A stretch of DNA of 16,109 nt from an uncultured Candidatus Melainabacteria bacterium (GCA_934773085.1 CAKVMU010000013.1:1-16109), one strand, 5' to 3'. Shown: positions 1 to 7,030, counted from the stretch's first letter. The notes: generated by a model not told the origin, from the letters alone. Made by a program: numbers and translations.

Positions 1-345
1 CCAAACTATCAGCAGATCAATGCAGCAGATCAGTTAAAAGATCCGGACTCTGTTTTCCATTATTATCAGAAGCTGATTCGTCTGCGTAAAGAAATGGATA
101 TCATTGTGTACGGAGAATTTGAGGCTCTGTACCGCGACCATGACCAGATATTCGCTTACATAAGAAAGCTTGGATCAGAGAAGCTGCTCACAGTATGTAA
201 TTTCAGTGCGCAGGAGGCTGAAATGGAACTTCCGGAAACATTCACAGAAGAAACTCAGTGCCTGATCACAAACATGGGAAGAAAAGTATTTGACAGGAAA
301 ATCATCCTGAATCCATATGAGGCGTTTGTGCTTTACAAAAAATAA
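1..345 (+). CDS. GH13 alpha-glucosidase / oligo-1,6-glucosidase, C-terminal 114 residues (5' truncated by window)
   Basis: The reading frame is open from the first base (PNYQQINAADQLKDPDS...) and stops with TAA at 343-345. Only the end of the protein is present. The segment FHYYQKLIRLRKE, then VYGEFEALY, HDQIFAYIRKLGSEKLLTVCNFS and the final PYEAFVLYKK, is typical of the end of the catalytic barrel and the C-terminal beta domain of GH13 alpha-glucosidases, which release glucose from the non-reducing ends of malto- or isomalto-oligosaccharides in the cytoplasm. The catalytic Asp/Glu/Asp residues lie upstream of the window, so substrate specificity (alpha-1,4 versus alpha-1,6, or trehalose-6-phosphate) cannot be decided. 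An internal ATG at 94 is not the real start, because conserved sequence continues upstream of it. A strong terminator follows directly, so this is the last gene of its transcript. Confidence 0.88.
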   Translation, partial: PNYQQINAADQLKDPDSVFHYYQKLIRLRKEMDIIVYGEFEALYRDHDQIFAYIRKLGSEKLLTVCNFSAQEAEMELPETFTEETQCLITNMGRKVFDRKIILNPYEAFVLYKK

Positions 346-358
346 AATAGTCTGAAAT

Positions 359-397
359 AAAATACCCTTTCGTATGACATGACGGAAGGGTATTTTT
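359..397 (+). terminator. Rho-independent terminator of the alpha-glucosidase gene
   Basis: AATACCCTTTCGT (361-373) pairs with ACGGAAGGGTATT (382-394) with one G-U pair and an 8-base loop, and a T-run follows at 393-397. It lies 14 bases after the stop codon. Confidence 0.85.
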
Positions 398-430
398 GGT
401 TTCCTATTATAGAGATGCAGGCATAAAATA

Positions 431-574
431 TTACTCCTGTGAAGGCATATCTTCACTTATAGCAAGATTGGAGTCCAGGATCAGCACATCTACCGGCCCG
501 CCATTTAAAGCGCTTAACACAGCATTTGCTTTGGAAACACCTGATACAAGGGGCGGAAGCAGTGCCTTCGGACA
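431..574 (-). pseudogene. Remnant resembling the C-terminus of a SorC/DeoR-type sugar-binding regulator
   Basis: On the minus strand an open frame runs from about 574 down to TAA at 433-431 without a start codon. Its translation contains GVSKANAVLSALNGGPVDVL followed by ILDSNLA. The pattern (V.GG..K..A...AL.GG.I.VLITD...A) is what I remember from the last strand-helix of the effector-binding domain of SorC-like sugar-responsive repressors. The frame is closed upstream by an in-frame stop at 577-575, and no continuation with a clear family signature could be followed. I therefore read it as a decayed fragment of a regulator once convergent with the sugar gene at the left edge. This is pattern recognition from memory; a chance open frame is possible. 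Confidence 0.35.
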
Positions 575-699
575 TCAGACTCTGCTGATATCTTATCACA
601 GGATAAACGATATGAAAATGTAACTATTAACTGTATAGATGGGAATAGGGAAGAGGGGAGTACCTCTTAGATGTCCTTACCTCTATACCATAAAAAGAC

Positions 700-739
700 A
701 ATAAGTCTGTAAGCGATTTTTCTTGCTTACAAACTTATT
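700..739 (+). other. Strong hairpin just upstream of the glycine-zipper gene
   Basis: AATAAGTCTGTAAGC (700-714) pairs with GCTTACAAACTTATT (725-739) over 15 bp with one mismatch. There is no T-run after it; the ribosome-binding site GAGGTG (744-749) follows almost immediately. It could be an attenuator or a structure that modulates translation of the gene at 758. A second, shorter hairpin (AAGAGG 651-656 with CCTCTT 663-668) precedes it. Apart from these, the terminator at 359-397 and the remnant at 431-574, I see nothing in 346-757. Confidence 0.5.
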
Positions 740-757
740 ATATGAGGTGCATCAAAG

Positions 758-1695
758 ATGAAGGATGCAAATGATACGATGAAAAGGGCGGAGTCGCGAC
801 ATAAAGTTAATATTGAAAAATTTGAAAGTAAAAACAGAATTACCTGTAGCAAAATGGATGAAGTAGGAACAAGAGAACTGACTATTTTAAAGAGTTTTCA
901 GATGTACTTGAAAGAATTCAGGGAAGACCAGAATTTAAAGGATATAAGAAGAATGACGTTGAATTACCGAAATATGATGCTGAAGAATTAAAGAATGTAT
1001 CAGTTGGTGCAGGTGTTCTTCTGGGAGGTATTACAGGTGCTGCTGTTGGAACGGCAGGAGGATTTGCGGCGGCAGGTGCTGCTACAGCTGCGGTAATGGC
1101 TTTAGGAACAGCATCTACAGGAACTGCGATAGCAAGTCTTTCAGGTGTTGTTGCCACAAATGCTACATTAGCGGCACTTGGCGGAGGATCATTAGCTGCC
1201 GGAGGCGGTGGAATGGCACTTGGAAGTACAATTTTAGGTGCATCAACATTAGGAGTTGGATTGCTGGTAGGTGGAGTTATTTTTAATATTGTGGGTGGTT
1301 CATTGTCTGATAAAGCTGATGAAGCATGGGCACAGATGCTGAAAGCGGAAAATGAGGTAAATGAAATATGTAGTTATTTAAATGAACTTTACTGTGTGGC
1401 AATGAACTTTAATAATAGTTTGATTACGGTAAATGCATGTTATCAAAGACATTTCGAAAAACTAAAGAGGATAGTTGTTGAAAAAAGAAAAGTTTTTTGG
1501 GAGGATTTTACAGAAGAAGAAAGGACTATTACAGAAAATACAATGCTACTGGTAGGTCTGCTCTTTAAAATGTGTAAAACTAAGCTGGTATTTAAAGATG
1601 AGGTTACAGATAATAATATTGTAAATGAATATGCTGTTAATAAAACAATACAGGATGCAAAGAAGTTTATAGCAGATAATGGTTTATATATTTAA
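758..1695 (+). CDS. Glycine-zipper membrane protein, reading frame split by a -1 shift at 886-892
   Basis: The start ATG at 758 has GAGGTG 8 bases upstream. The first frame runs to a TAA at 989-991 (77 codons), but the protein clearly continues in the -1 frame: reading T TTA AAG at 886-892 with a one-base backward slip gives ...LTILK-EFSDVLERIQ..., open to TAA at 1693-1695, a product of about 312 residues. It has a charged N-terminal helical region (1-80), a Gly/Ala-rich hydrophobic region (about 83-180) with small-residue zippers including ALGGGSLAAGGGGMALG, and a C-terminal helical region (185-300) with Cys and charged residues. I remember this architecture, and the GGGSLAAGGGGMA stretch, from uncharacterised 'glycine zipper' proteins in many bacteria; membrane insertion or pore formation is inference. 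An ATG at 1096 lies inside the glycine-rich part and is an unlikely start. Confidence 0.72.
886..892 (+). promoter_or_regulatory. Candidate -1 frameshift heptamer T TTA AAG
   Basis: In the frame of the ATG at 758 the codons are ATT TTA AAG, giving the X XXY YYZ pattern T TTA AAG. After a -1 slip the Leu and Lys tRNAs would sit on TTT and AAA and the next codon is GAG (892-894), exactly the frame that encodes the rest of the protein. A simple one-base loss (AAAA to AAA) would look the same. Confidence 0.4.
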
Positions 1696-1753
1696 CTAAA
1701 TGGCAAAGTGGATGATTTTATCTGCCGGAATTTGCATAAAGGAGCAATAGAAA

Positions 1754-2755
1754 ATGAGTAGAGAAAAAGATTTTATAAGAAAGATTTTAATATGGATATC
1801 AGTGATGACATTAACAGTATCAGGGATATTCCAGATAAATTCACAGGAGGTTCAGGCTGCTTCAGCATCGACTGCAAAGAAAGCTTATGCGGCATTTTTA
1901 TCAAAATCAGTAAATTGGGACGGAAGTACTTATATCGCACCTTCTAATTTAAAATTTGGACTGACTGATATCAATAATGATTCAATTCCGGAATTATATG
2001 TATGTACAAAAAAATGGAATTACAATTACGATTACAAATTATATAGTTACGTGAATGGAAAAGTCAAATGTATTTATTCTTTTGACAGATATTATAAAAT
2101 GGGACAGATATATGCCTCAAAAGGTGTATTTGTTAATGTTGGAACGGGATTGAAATATGGAAGTACAGTGTATACATATCTGAAATATTCAGGGAGAAAA
2201 GTATCAAAAAAAGCAGAAAGACTTTATTCCGGATATACAGGAAATACTATTTACTTTAACGGAACTGGTAAAGCAATTAGTTTTAAATCTTACAAGAACA
2301 TTTTGCAAAATCTGACTGGTGGGGCGGAATACAAAAAGGCACCTGTCTTATATGATAATACAACAGCTAACAGAAATGCGAAATTGAATACAAAAACCAG
2401 CGTATCTGAGAATCCGGTAAAGTTTAAAGTGAAAAAATTATGGGCCTTTTCTAATGGTGGATTCTATTTGAATATTACAAGTATCAGTGGAAACAAAATG
2501 AAAGTTTCTATACATATGCCTAAGATGGATAGAAACAATATTACTGCAATTATTGATTCAAGCGGAAAGAAGGCAACGGCTAAATTTACATGTTCAGATG
2601 GAGAAAGACATACATTGACATTTGTAGTTTCCGGAAATGGAATTAAGGTCACTGAGAAATCCTATTGTGATCAGAAACTTATTGGGTGGTCTTCAGCAGA
2701 CAAATATGAGACTACGATTACACATGGATTTTATCCACAATCACACTTTTATTAA
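1754..2755 (+). CDS. Secreted protein of unknown function with an Asp-rich loop
   Basis: ATG at 1754 is preceded by AAGGAG (1739-1744), and the ORF encodes 333 residues. Residues 1-35 form a signal peptide: basic SREKDFIRK, hydrophobic ILIWISVMTLTVSGIF, and a likely cleavage after VQA35. The mature N-terminal part contains the GLTDINNDSIPELYV motif (Asp72-Glu80), an acidic loop common at the start of secreted Firmicute proteins and reminiscent of calcium-binding or FG-GAP-like loops. It is followed by many Tyr/Lys-rich short strands (about 95-200) and a Lys/Ser/Thr-rich beta-like C-terminal half ending in FYPQSHFY. There is no LPXTG sorting signal, lipobox or catalytic motif that I recognise. 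It lies 58 bases after the glycine-zipper gene on the same strand and may be co-transcribed. A protein with a similar acidic loop (9476-10462) lies on the other side of the GTPase operon. Confidence 0.75.
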   Translation: MSREKDFIRKILIWISVMTLTVSGIFQINSQEVQAASASTAKKAYAAFLSKSVNWDGSTYIAPSNLKFGLTDINNDSIPELYVCTKKWNYNYDYKLYSYVNGKVKCIYSFDRYYKMGQIYASKGVFVNVGTGLKYGSTVYTYLKYSGRKVSKKAERLYSGYTGNTIYFNGTGKAISFKSYKNILQNLTGGAEYKKAPVLYDNTTANRNAKLNTKTSVSENPVKFKVKKLWAFSNGGFYLNITSISGNKMKVSIHMPKMDRNNITAIIDSSGKKATAKFTCSDGERHTLTFVVSGNGIKVTEKSYCDQKLIGWSSADKYETTITHGFYPQSHFY

Positions 2756-2845
2756 ATAAAAAAATTATAGAAAAGTAGAAGAAAGAAAAAAGAGCGGATA
2801 ATAAACGGGATAGTTTATTATCTTGAATTAAATCTTTTGGTATAA

Positions 2846-2888
2846 GAAGAATCACGACCATCAGCTAAGCCGGTGGTCGTGATTCTTT
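2846..2888 (+). terminator. Terminator-like hairpin after the secreted-protein gene
   Basis: AGAATCACGACCA (2848-2860) is perfectly repeated in inverted form as TGGTCGTGATTCT (2874-2886). The stem extends by an A-T and a G-U pair, with a 13-base loop. Only three T follow, but the base of the stem is A/T rich, so it can serve as a terminator on the plus strand. Confidence 0.65.
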
Positions 2889-3047
2889 GATAATGAGAAT
2901 TTAATCGAATCAAGTAAACACTGCTTCAATTAAGAATATCTGCTTGACCGTATTCTATTTTTTCTGGCAATGGGGTTTGGATATATCCTGTTAAAACATT
3001 TTGTGAATATCAGTATGCGGGCAGCAATAGATCAATATGCATTAAAT

Positions 3048-3091
3048 ATATACTGCCAGTGAATGAAATGAAAAGATGAGTAAGTTATAAT
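3048..3091 (+). repeat. Duplicated promoter-like element, copy 1
   Basis: The 21 bases at 3048-3068 (starting ATATACTGCCAG, ending AATGAAA) are identical to 11289-11309. In both copies a 17-base unrelated spacer is followed by TATAAT (here 3086-3091). The conserved block therefore sits where a -35 box and upstream element would be. Downstream of copy 1 there is no intact plus-strand gene before the divergent HTH gene. The rest of 2756-3148 holds the hairpin at 2846-2888 and short open frames that I cannot assign. Confidence 0.6.
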
Positions 3092-3096
3092 AAGCA

Positions 3097-3177
3097 ATGA
3101 AGGAAAAGAAAAATATTGAAGTTCAAATTGCTATTGTCCAAGGAAGGTTCAATCACTGGACAGTAGCAGACCGATAA
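3097..3177 (+). pseudogene. 26-codon open frame resembling the first helices of an HTH protein, probably a stub
   Basis: The frame reads MKEKKNIEVQIAIVQGRFNH and then WTVADR before TAA at 3175-3177. The pattern (..IALV.G.F..W.VAD.) resembles the first helices of small phage-type HTH proteins. It lacks a Shine-Dalgarno site, starts only 6 bases after TATAAT of the repeat element, and its end overlaps the 3' end of the minus-strand HTH gene. It may be the leftover of a gene interrupted when the adjacent cassette arrived. Low confidence. Confidence 0.2.
3131..3166 (-). terminator. Possible weak terminator of the HTH gene
   Basis: CTATTGTCCA (3131-3140) pairs with TGGACAGTAG (3157-3166) with one G-U pair. 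The stop codon of the minus-strand gene (3151-3149) falls in the loop. No T-run follows on the minus strand, so termination is uncertain. Confidence 0.3.
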
Positions 3178-3466
3178 TATTTATCACAGCTGCTCTCTGA
3201 GCAGGAGTCAGCAGATTCCATTGTGACAGCATATTTTTTTCTTCTTCAGTCATGGAAACCAGAACATCTGTATCATTAAAGAATTCTGCTAGAGTAATAC
3301 CAAAGGTCTGGCATATAATTTCAAGTTTGTCTATGGGTGGCATAAGATTTTTCCGGTACCACGTGGAAATAGTAGATTGTGGAATACCGGACAATTTGGA
3401 AAGACGATATGTTGTCCATCCCCGTTCTTCCCGTAAAGAGGTTATTTTTTCTAATACATCAAACAA
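3149..3466 (-). CDS. XRE-family HTH transcriptional regulator
   Basis: 105 residues. The start is TTG at 3466-3464, supported by AAGGAG 8 bases upstream on the minus strand and by the start of the HTH fold immediately after it. Residues 5-60 form a Cro/C1-type helix-turn-helix: ITSLREERGWTTYRLSKLSG, the turn/recognition helix IPQSTISTWYRK, then PPIDKLEIICQTFGITLAEFF, the classic XRE end. The remaining 40 residues (TEEEKNMLSQWNLLTPAQRAAV...) form a short helical tail, probably for dimerisation. It is a DNA-binding cytoplasmic protein, transcribed away from the GTPase operon across a 232-base gap that contains two related 19-bp inverted sites, each overlapping one of the divergent promoters. 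Autoregulation and repression of the operon is the natural reading. No protease or sensor domain is attached, so any inducing signal must come from elsewhere. Confidence 0.9.
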   Translation of the reverse strand: MFDVLEKITSLREERGWTTYRLSKLSGIPQSTISTWYRKNLMPPIDKLEIICQTFGITLAEFFNDTDVLVSMTEEEKNMLSQWNLLTPAQRAAVINIIGLLLSSD

Positions 3467-3484
3467 TTTCGCATCTCCTTTAAT

Positions 3485-3513
3485 TCCATATTACGTTAAT
3501 AATATTTCGACAA
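3485..3513 (-). promoter_or_regulatory. Candidate promoter of the HTH gene
   Basis: On the minus strand TTGTCG (3513-3508) and TATGGA (3490-3485) are separated by 17 bases. The spacer is occupied by the 3491-3509 operator candidate. The start codon lies about 20 bases beyond the -10 box. Confidence 0.45.
3491..3509. promoter_or_regulatory. Candidate operator 1 for the XRE regulator
   Basis: TTACGTTAATAATATTTCG is, when reverse-complemented, identical at 16 of 19 positions to the sequence at 3540-3558. It fills the spacer of the predicted HTH-gene promoter. Confidence 0.5.
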
Positions 3514-3518
3514 ATTAC

Positions 3519-3547
3519 TTTACAATAGGTGTTAAAAGACGTAAAAT
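3519..3547 (+). promoter_or_regulatory. Candidate promoter of the GTPase operon
   Basis: TTTACA (3519-3524), 17 bases, TAAAAT (3542-3547). The -10 box lies inside operator candidate 2. The predicted 5' leader to the start at 3699 would be about 145 bases. Confidence 0.5.
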
Positions 3548-3558
3548 TATTATCGTAA
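3540..3558. promoter_or_regulatory. Candidate operator 2 for the XRE regulator
   Basis: CGTAAAATTATTATCGTAA matches the reverse complement of 3491-3509 at 16 of 19 positions and overlaps the -10 box of the operon promoter. Each site begins or ends with a CGTAA-type half, here twice at a 14-base period. Confidence 0.5.
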
Positions 3559-3698
3559 ATACAAATTATTTAAAACTATCAAATAGTATATCGGAAAACG
3601 GATTAAGTATGAGGAAAATCTGAGAATTGGAAAATAGTTCTCAGGGTGAAACGGATGTAGAAAATTCGTTTGATAGTAAAATGGGAGGGAGATTTAAT

Positions 3699-5972
3699 AT
3701 GGATATAGCCGAAAAAATTAATGAGATAGTGAAAAAAAGGCAGGAAAAAATACCGCAGATTATACAAATGCAGCAACGATTAACCCAAATAAATAAGGTG
3801 GTTGCGGATCTGGAAAACACATGTCAGGAAATGCTCGAAAAAAATCTTGAAAGCAGTGTCTGCATAGCAAAAGAAAATCTTACTATTTTTGAACAATTGA
3901 GGACAATTGATACAGCAACATTTCATAATTATTATGATAATGTTCAGGATTTACTGGAACAGTTGAAAATCCGATTTTCAAGAAAACAGATACACATTAG
4001 TTTTGTAGGGCGTGCAGGACAGGGAAAAAGCCTTGTAATGCAGAATATAAGTGGACTTTCTGGAGAAATCATTCCCTCTTCGAATGGAGAGGACTGTACA
4101 GGTGCAAAATCAATTATCACAAATTCCGGCGATGATACTGTAACTGCGGAAATTACATTTTATACACGAAAAGAATATAAAGATATTGTGAATAAATATC
4201 TGAGTGAAATATTTGGAAAAGATGTTTATGAGATAGACTCAGTTGATGAGATTGAGGGACTGAAACAGAAACAATTGCAGTCAAAAATAGATATTACAAG
4301 TGCTCAGAAACAGTCTTTATATTTACAGCTTGAAAAATATATAGAACATAGTGCGGAAGTGATTCCGTTGCTTGGAAGTGTAAAGAAAATACCGGCAGAG
4401 GAAATTGAAAGTTATGTTGCTCAGTATAACAGTAAATATAAAAAGCAGAAGTATTTTACATATCTTGGAGTGAAAGTTGCTAATATCCTGTGTGCATTTC
4501 CATATAAAGACTGCGGGAAAATAGTACTTGTAGATACAATTGGTCTGGGAGCAACGGCACTTGATATTCGGGAGCAGATGTTGGAGACAGTAAGTAATGA
4601 CAGTGATGTTATTTTGCTGATGACGCGTCCGGACGCACAGCGTCCTCGTATTGAACAGGATGACATTGATATTGTAAATGATATAAGTAAAAAAATGACA
4701 GCAGATTATACCAGACGTATGTTGTTCTGGATTATTAATGAAGTAAACAGTGATGTCTCTAATAATACAGCAGGAATTCCGTTTATTATGGAAACATTGA
4801 AAAAAATGCCGGATTTCCCGGTTGCGGATAAATTACGGGTGGATTGTAAAGATAAAGAAACTGTAGAGAAAAAACTTCTGGTTCCTGTTCTTGAAAAGTT
4901 ATCAAGAAATTTACCGGAAATGGATGACGTATTATTAGGTAAGGCGGAAAAAAGCCTGTATAGGCTTTATCAGGAATATCATCTTATTGCAAATAGGATT
5001 GGGGAAACATTTAAAGCATCTGTGGATGAAGATGCAAAGAGAGAATTTGACAGTAAAATCGTTGATATTATAGGTGAAATGACTAATTCTGTACGGGAAT
5101 TGTATTTAGAAGGTGGACCTTATGGAAAAGAAAGACGGAATGTATGTGAAAGTTTAAAAACAGCGTCAGAAGAAAAATTAAAAAATATATTAAAGTTGGT
5201 TCCTGAAAAAGAAACTGTTATGGAAGTATTAAATGTGGGAACAAAGAATCAGCTTAATGTATATGAAATATTCACAAATCAGATACGCATTGCTATTATT
5301 GATGATTTTCTTAAATTGAATGTTACTTTGCATGATCTGGTAAAGAAAATGAAACAGGACGTTTTATATTGTCTCGCAGATGAAACCCAGGGAAAACTTG
5401 GAAGATTATTTAATGCATCAACAGAAAATGAAGATGAATGGCTAGAAAAAATGATTTCCTATCTCAGTGGTTATCCCAGATATAAATTAATCGTGGAGGC
5501 ACTAAAAAAATTAGCTGATTTTGATTTGAAAATGGAGAGTTATCTGATTTATCGTGTAAGAAATCATTTAGATGTCATTGATTTAAGTGTGCTTGGACAG
5601 GTGACTATAAAGGGAAAGAAAAAAGAAGAACAGGCGGACGATATTATATTCTGGCTGGAACATAATCTGGAAATTGTTTACAAATCAATTAAAGAAGAAC
5701 TGGAACCCTTATATAGTTATCCTAATAGTGCATTATGGGCTGTAGTAAAGGATTTTTATGACCGTATTGTATGTGCTAAAGATGGAAAACGAGAAGTAAC
5801 AGATGAATGGAGATACCTGTATGAAGATTCTATACCATGTATCTGGGAAGATGAATATCTTGAATATCAGCAACAAAAAGGTGTTAGTGATAAATGGAAT
5901 TTTCTGGTGAATAAAATTCGCAAATATGATGATAAAAATCAATTTGAATTTACATATATGGAGGTAGAGTAA
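3699..5972 (+). CDS. Dynamin-like large GTPase
   Basis: The start is taken as ATG 3699, with GGGAGGGAG 7 bases upstream; a TTG at 3627 in the same frame has no comparable site. The product is 757 residues. Residues 1-95 are helical (coiled-coil-like KINEIVKKRQEKIPQIIQMQ...). The G domain follows: P-loop GRAGQGKS at 104-111, G2 threonine in CTG around 134, and G3 DTIG at 279-282 within IVLVDTIGLG. The G4 position reads INEVNSD (346-352) instead of a clean (N/T)KXD, as in several divergent dynamin-like proteins. Between P-loop and G3 there is a large insertion (about 150-255). The rest (about 370-757) is predominantly helical and would form the stalk or bundle. No transmembrane helix is seen. 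Dynamin-family proteins bind and remodel membranes in a GTP-dependent way; some protect against phage or accompany toxins. It is the first gene of the operon and its stop overlaps the next start by one base. Confidence 0.85.
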   Translation: MDIAEKINEIVKKRQEKIPQIIQMQQRLTQINKVVADLENTCQEMLEKNLESSVCIAKENLTIFEQLRTIDTATFHNYYDNVQDLLEQLKIRFSRKQIHISFVGRAGQGKSLVMQNISGLSGEIIPSSNGEDCTGAKSIITNSGDDTVTAEITFYTRKEYKDIVNKYLSEIFGKDVYEIDSVDEIEGLKQKQLQSKIDITSAQKQSLYLQLEKYIEHSAEVIPLLGSVKKIPAEEIESYVAQYNSKYKKQKYFTYLGVKVANILCAFPYKDCGKIVLVDTIGLGATALDIREQMLETVSNDSDVILLMTRPDAQRPRIEQDDIDIVNDISKKMTADYTRRMLFWIINEVNSDVSNNTAGIPFIMETLKKMPDFPVADKLRVDCKDKETVEKKLLVPVLEKLSRNLPEMDDVLLGKAEKSLYRLYQEYHLIANRIGETFKASVDEDAKREFDSKIVDIIGEMTNSVRELYLEGGPYGKERRNVCESLKTASEEKLKNILKLVPEKETVMEVLNVGTKNQLNVYEIFTNQIRIAIIDDFLKLNVTLHDLVKKMKQDVLYCLADETQGKLGRLFNASTENEDEWLEKMISYLSGYPRYKLIVEALKKLADFDLKMESYLIYRVRNHLDVIDLSVLGQVTIKGKKKEEQADDIIFWLEHNLEIVYKSIKEELEPLYSYPNSALWAVVKDFYDRIVCAKDGKREVTDEWRYLYEDSIPCIWEDEYLEYQQQKGVSDKWNFLVNKIRKYDDKNQFEFTYMEVE

Positions 5973-7018
5973 TGGCTGCGAAAAATGCATTAAAAGTACA
6001 GGTTATGATGGTTGGAGGGCGCCGTTGTGGAAAGACTAGTGTTCTTGCTGCCATGAAATCAAATTTTGAACAACAGTTTGCAGAAACTGATCTGACTATG
6101 TCCTATGCTGATTTAGAAACATTAAGTATTTTAGAAGAAAAAAATAATGAGATAGAAGAATATTTTCTTGGAAGCGACAATCGTACTTTTTCACCAGATA
6201 GTAATCCTACAGCAGAGATGACGACATATTCATTGGAAGTAGGAATTAAAGATAAGCGGGACAGTATGCAGGTTAATTTTGTGGATTATCCAGGAGAGTG
6301 GTTAGCCGATAAGGAACACGAGAATCTTTTGTTTGAAACGATGAAAAAAAGTCAGGTTTTAATGATTGCTATTGATACGCCACATATGATGGAAGAAGAG
6401 GGAAAATATAATGAACGACGCAATTTTTGTCATAGGACAGGAGAAATGATAAAAATGGCTTTGGAAAAGGCTCGTCCACAGAGAATGCTAGTGCTATTTG
6501 TTCCACTGAAGTGTGAGAGATATTTGAAAGATAATAAAATGGATAAGGTACTTACTGCAACAATGCAATCATATGAAGAATTAATTAGATACTTTAAAAA
6601 AAATCCGACCAAGTATGAAGTTGCTATTACTCCGATTTTTACACTTGGAAAGGCATATTTTAGTCATTTTGAAAGAGATAGAGAAAGTGGTGATGTCAAG
6701 ATAAATCGTCAGTTTGGCACTCCGAAAAAGGCGATTTATTGTTTTGATGATAATGCTGGCAGAAAACCAGAACCCAAGCATTGTGAGCAACCATTAGTAT
6801 ATTTGTTGACATATCTCATGTACCTTTCCGAAAAAAATAAAAAAAGTATATTAAAGAAAAGTTTATGGGACTGGATTATAGAAGCAATGATGGAACTTTT
6901 TTTAAAACATTCAAGTCCTGAAGATTATCAAAATCAGAAAAAACTGTTATTGAAGAAATTAAAAAAATCAGGAGAAGGATATCGCATTCTTCAGGATCCT
7001 ATGAAATTTGATGAATAG
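5972..7018 (+). CDS. Compact TRAFAC-type GTPase (double-GTPase family-like)
   Basis: The start overlaps the previous stop (TAATG at 5970-5974) and GGAGG lies just before it, indicating translational coupling. 348 residues. Walker A/G1 is GGRRCGKT at 15-22. G3 is DYPG at 105-108 in the strand VNFVDYPGEW. A G4-like strand LVLFVPLKCERY (173-184) has Lys-Cys-Glu where Ras-like proteins have NKXD. The DYPGEW and PLKCE combination is what I remember from the DO-GTPase (double-GTPase) families that sit beside GAP1-type proteins in bacterial conflict systems; assignment to that Pfam family is inference. The C-terminal 80 residues are Lys-rich helices (KKSLWDWIIEAMMELF..., KKLLLKKLKKSGEGYRIL). No membrane segment or signal peptide is evident. 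Its pairing with a dynamin-like protein suggests two GTPases acting in one complex or cascade. Confidence 0.82.
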   Translation: MAAKNALKVQVMMVGGRRCGKTSVLAAMKSNFEQQFAETDLTMSYADLETLSILEEKNNEIEEYFLGSDNRTFSPDSNPTAEMTTYSLEVGIKDKRDSMQVNFVDYPGEWLADKEHENLLFETMKKSQVLMIAIDTPHMMEEEGKYNERRNFCHRTGEMIKMALEKARPQRMLVLFVPLKCERYLKDNKMDKVLTATMQSYEELIRYFKKNPTKYEVAITPIFTLGKAYFSHFERDRESGDVKINRQFGTPKKAIYCFDDNAGRKPEPKHCEQPLVYLLTYLMYLSEKNKKSILKKSLWDWIIEAMMELFLKHSSPEDYQNQKKLLLKKLKKSGEGYRILQDPMKFDE

Positions 7019-7030
7019 GGAGTGGATATT

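Noticed and set aside
396..623. 75-codon plus-strand open frame beginning in the terminator T-run
   Set aside because: Starts inside the terminator of the upstream gene, has no ribosome-binding site and resembles no protein; the minus strand of the same stretch has the better family-like pattern.
918..1157. Pro/Ala-rich minus-strand open frame
   Set aside because: Typical antisense shadow of a Gly/Ala-rich coding region.
2934..3063. Open frame encoding ILFFLAMGFGYILLKHFV before the repeat copy 1
   Set aside because: No start codon or RBS, and a second frame over the same bases is equally open; cannot be distinguished from chance.
3116..3126. TTGAAGTTCAA, also present at 7964-7974, as a shared operator
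   Set aside because: Only 11 bases, low complexity in A+T-rich DNA, and not in comparable positions relative to genes.
3252..3623. 123-codon plus-strand open frame across the HTH gene and the divergent promoter region
   Set aside because: Antisense to a clear XRE gene and runs through both predicted promoters; no RBS.
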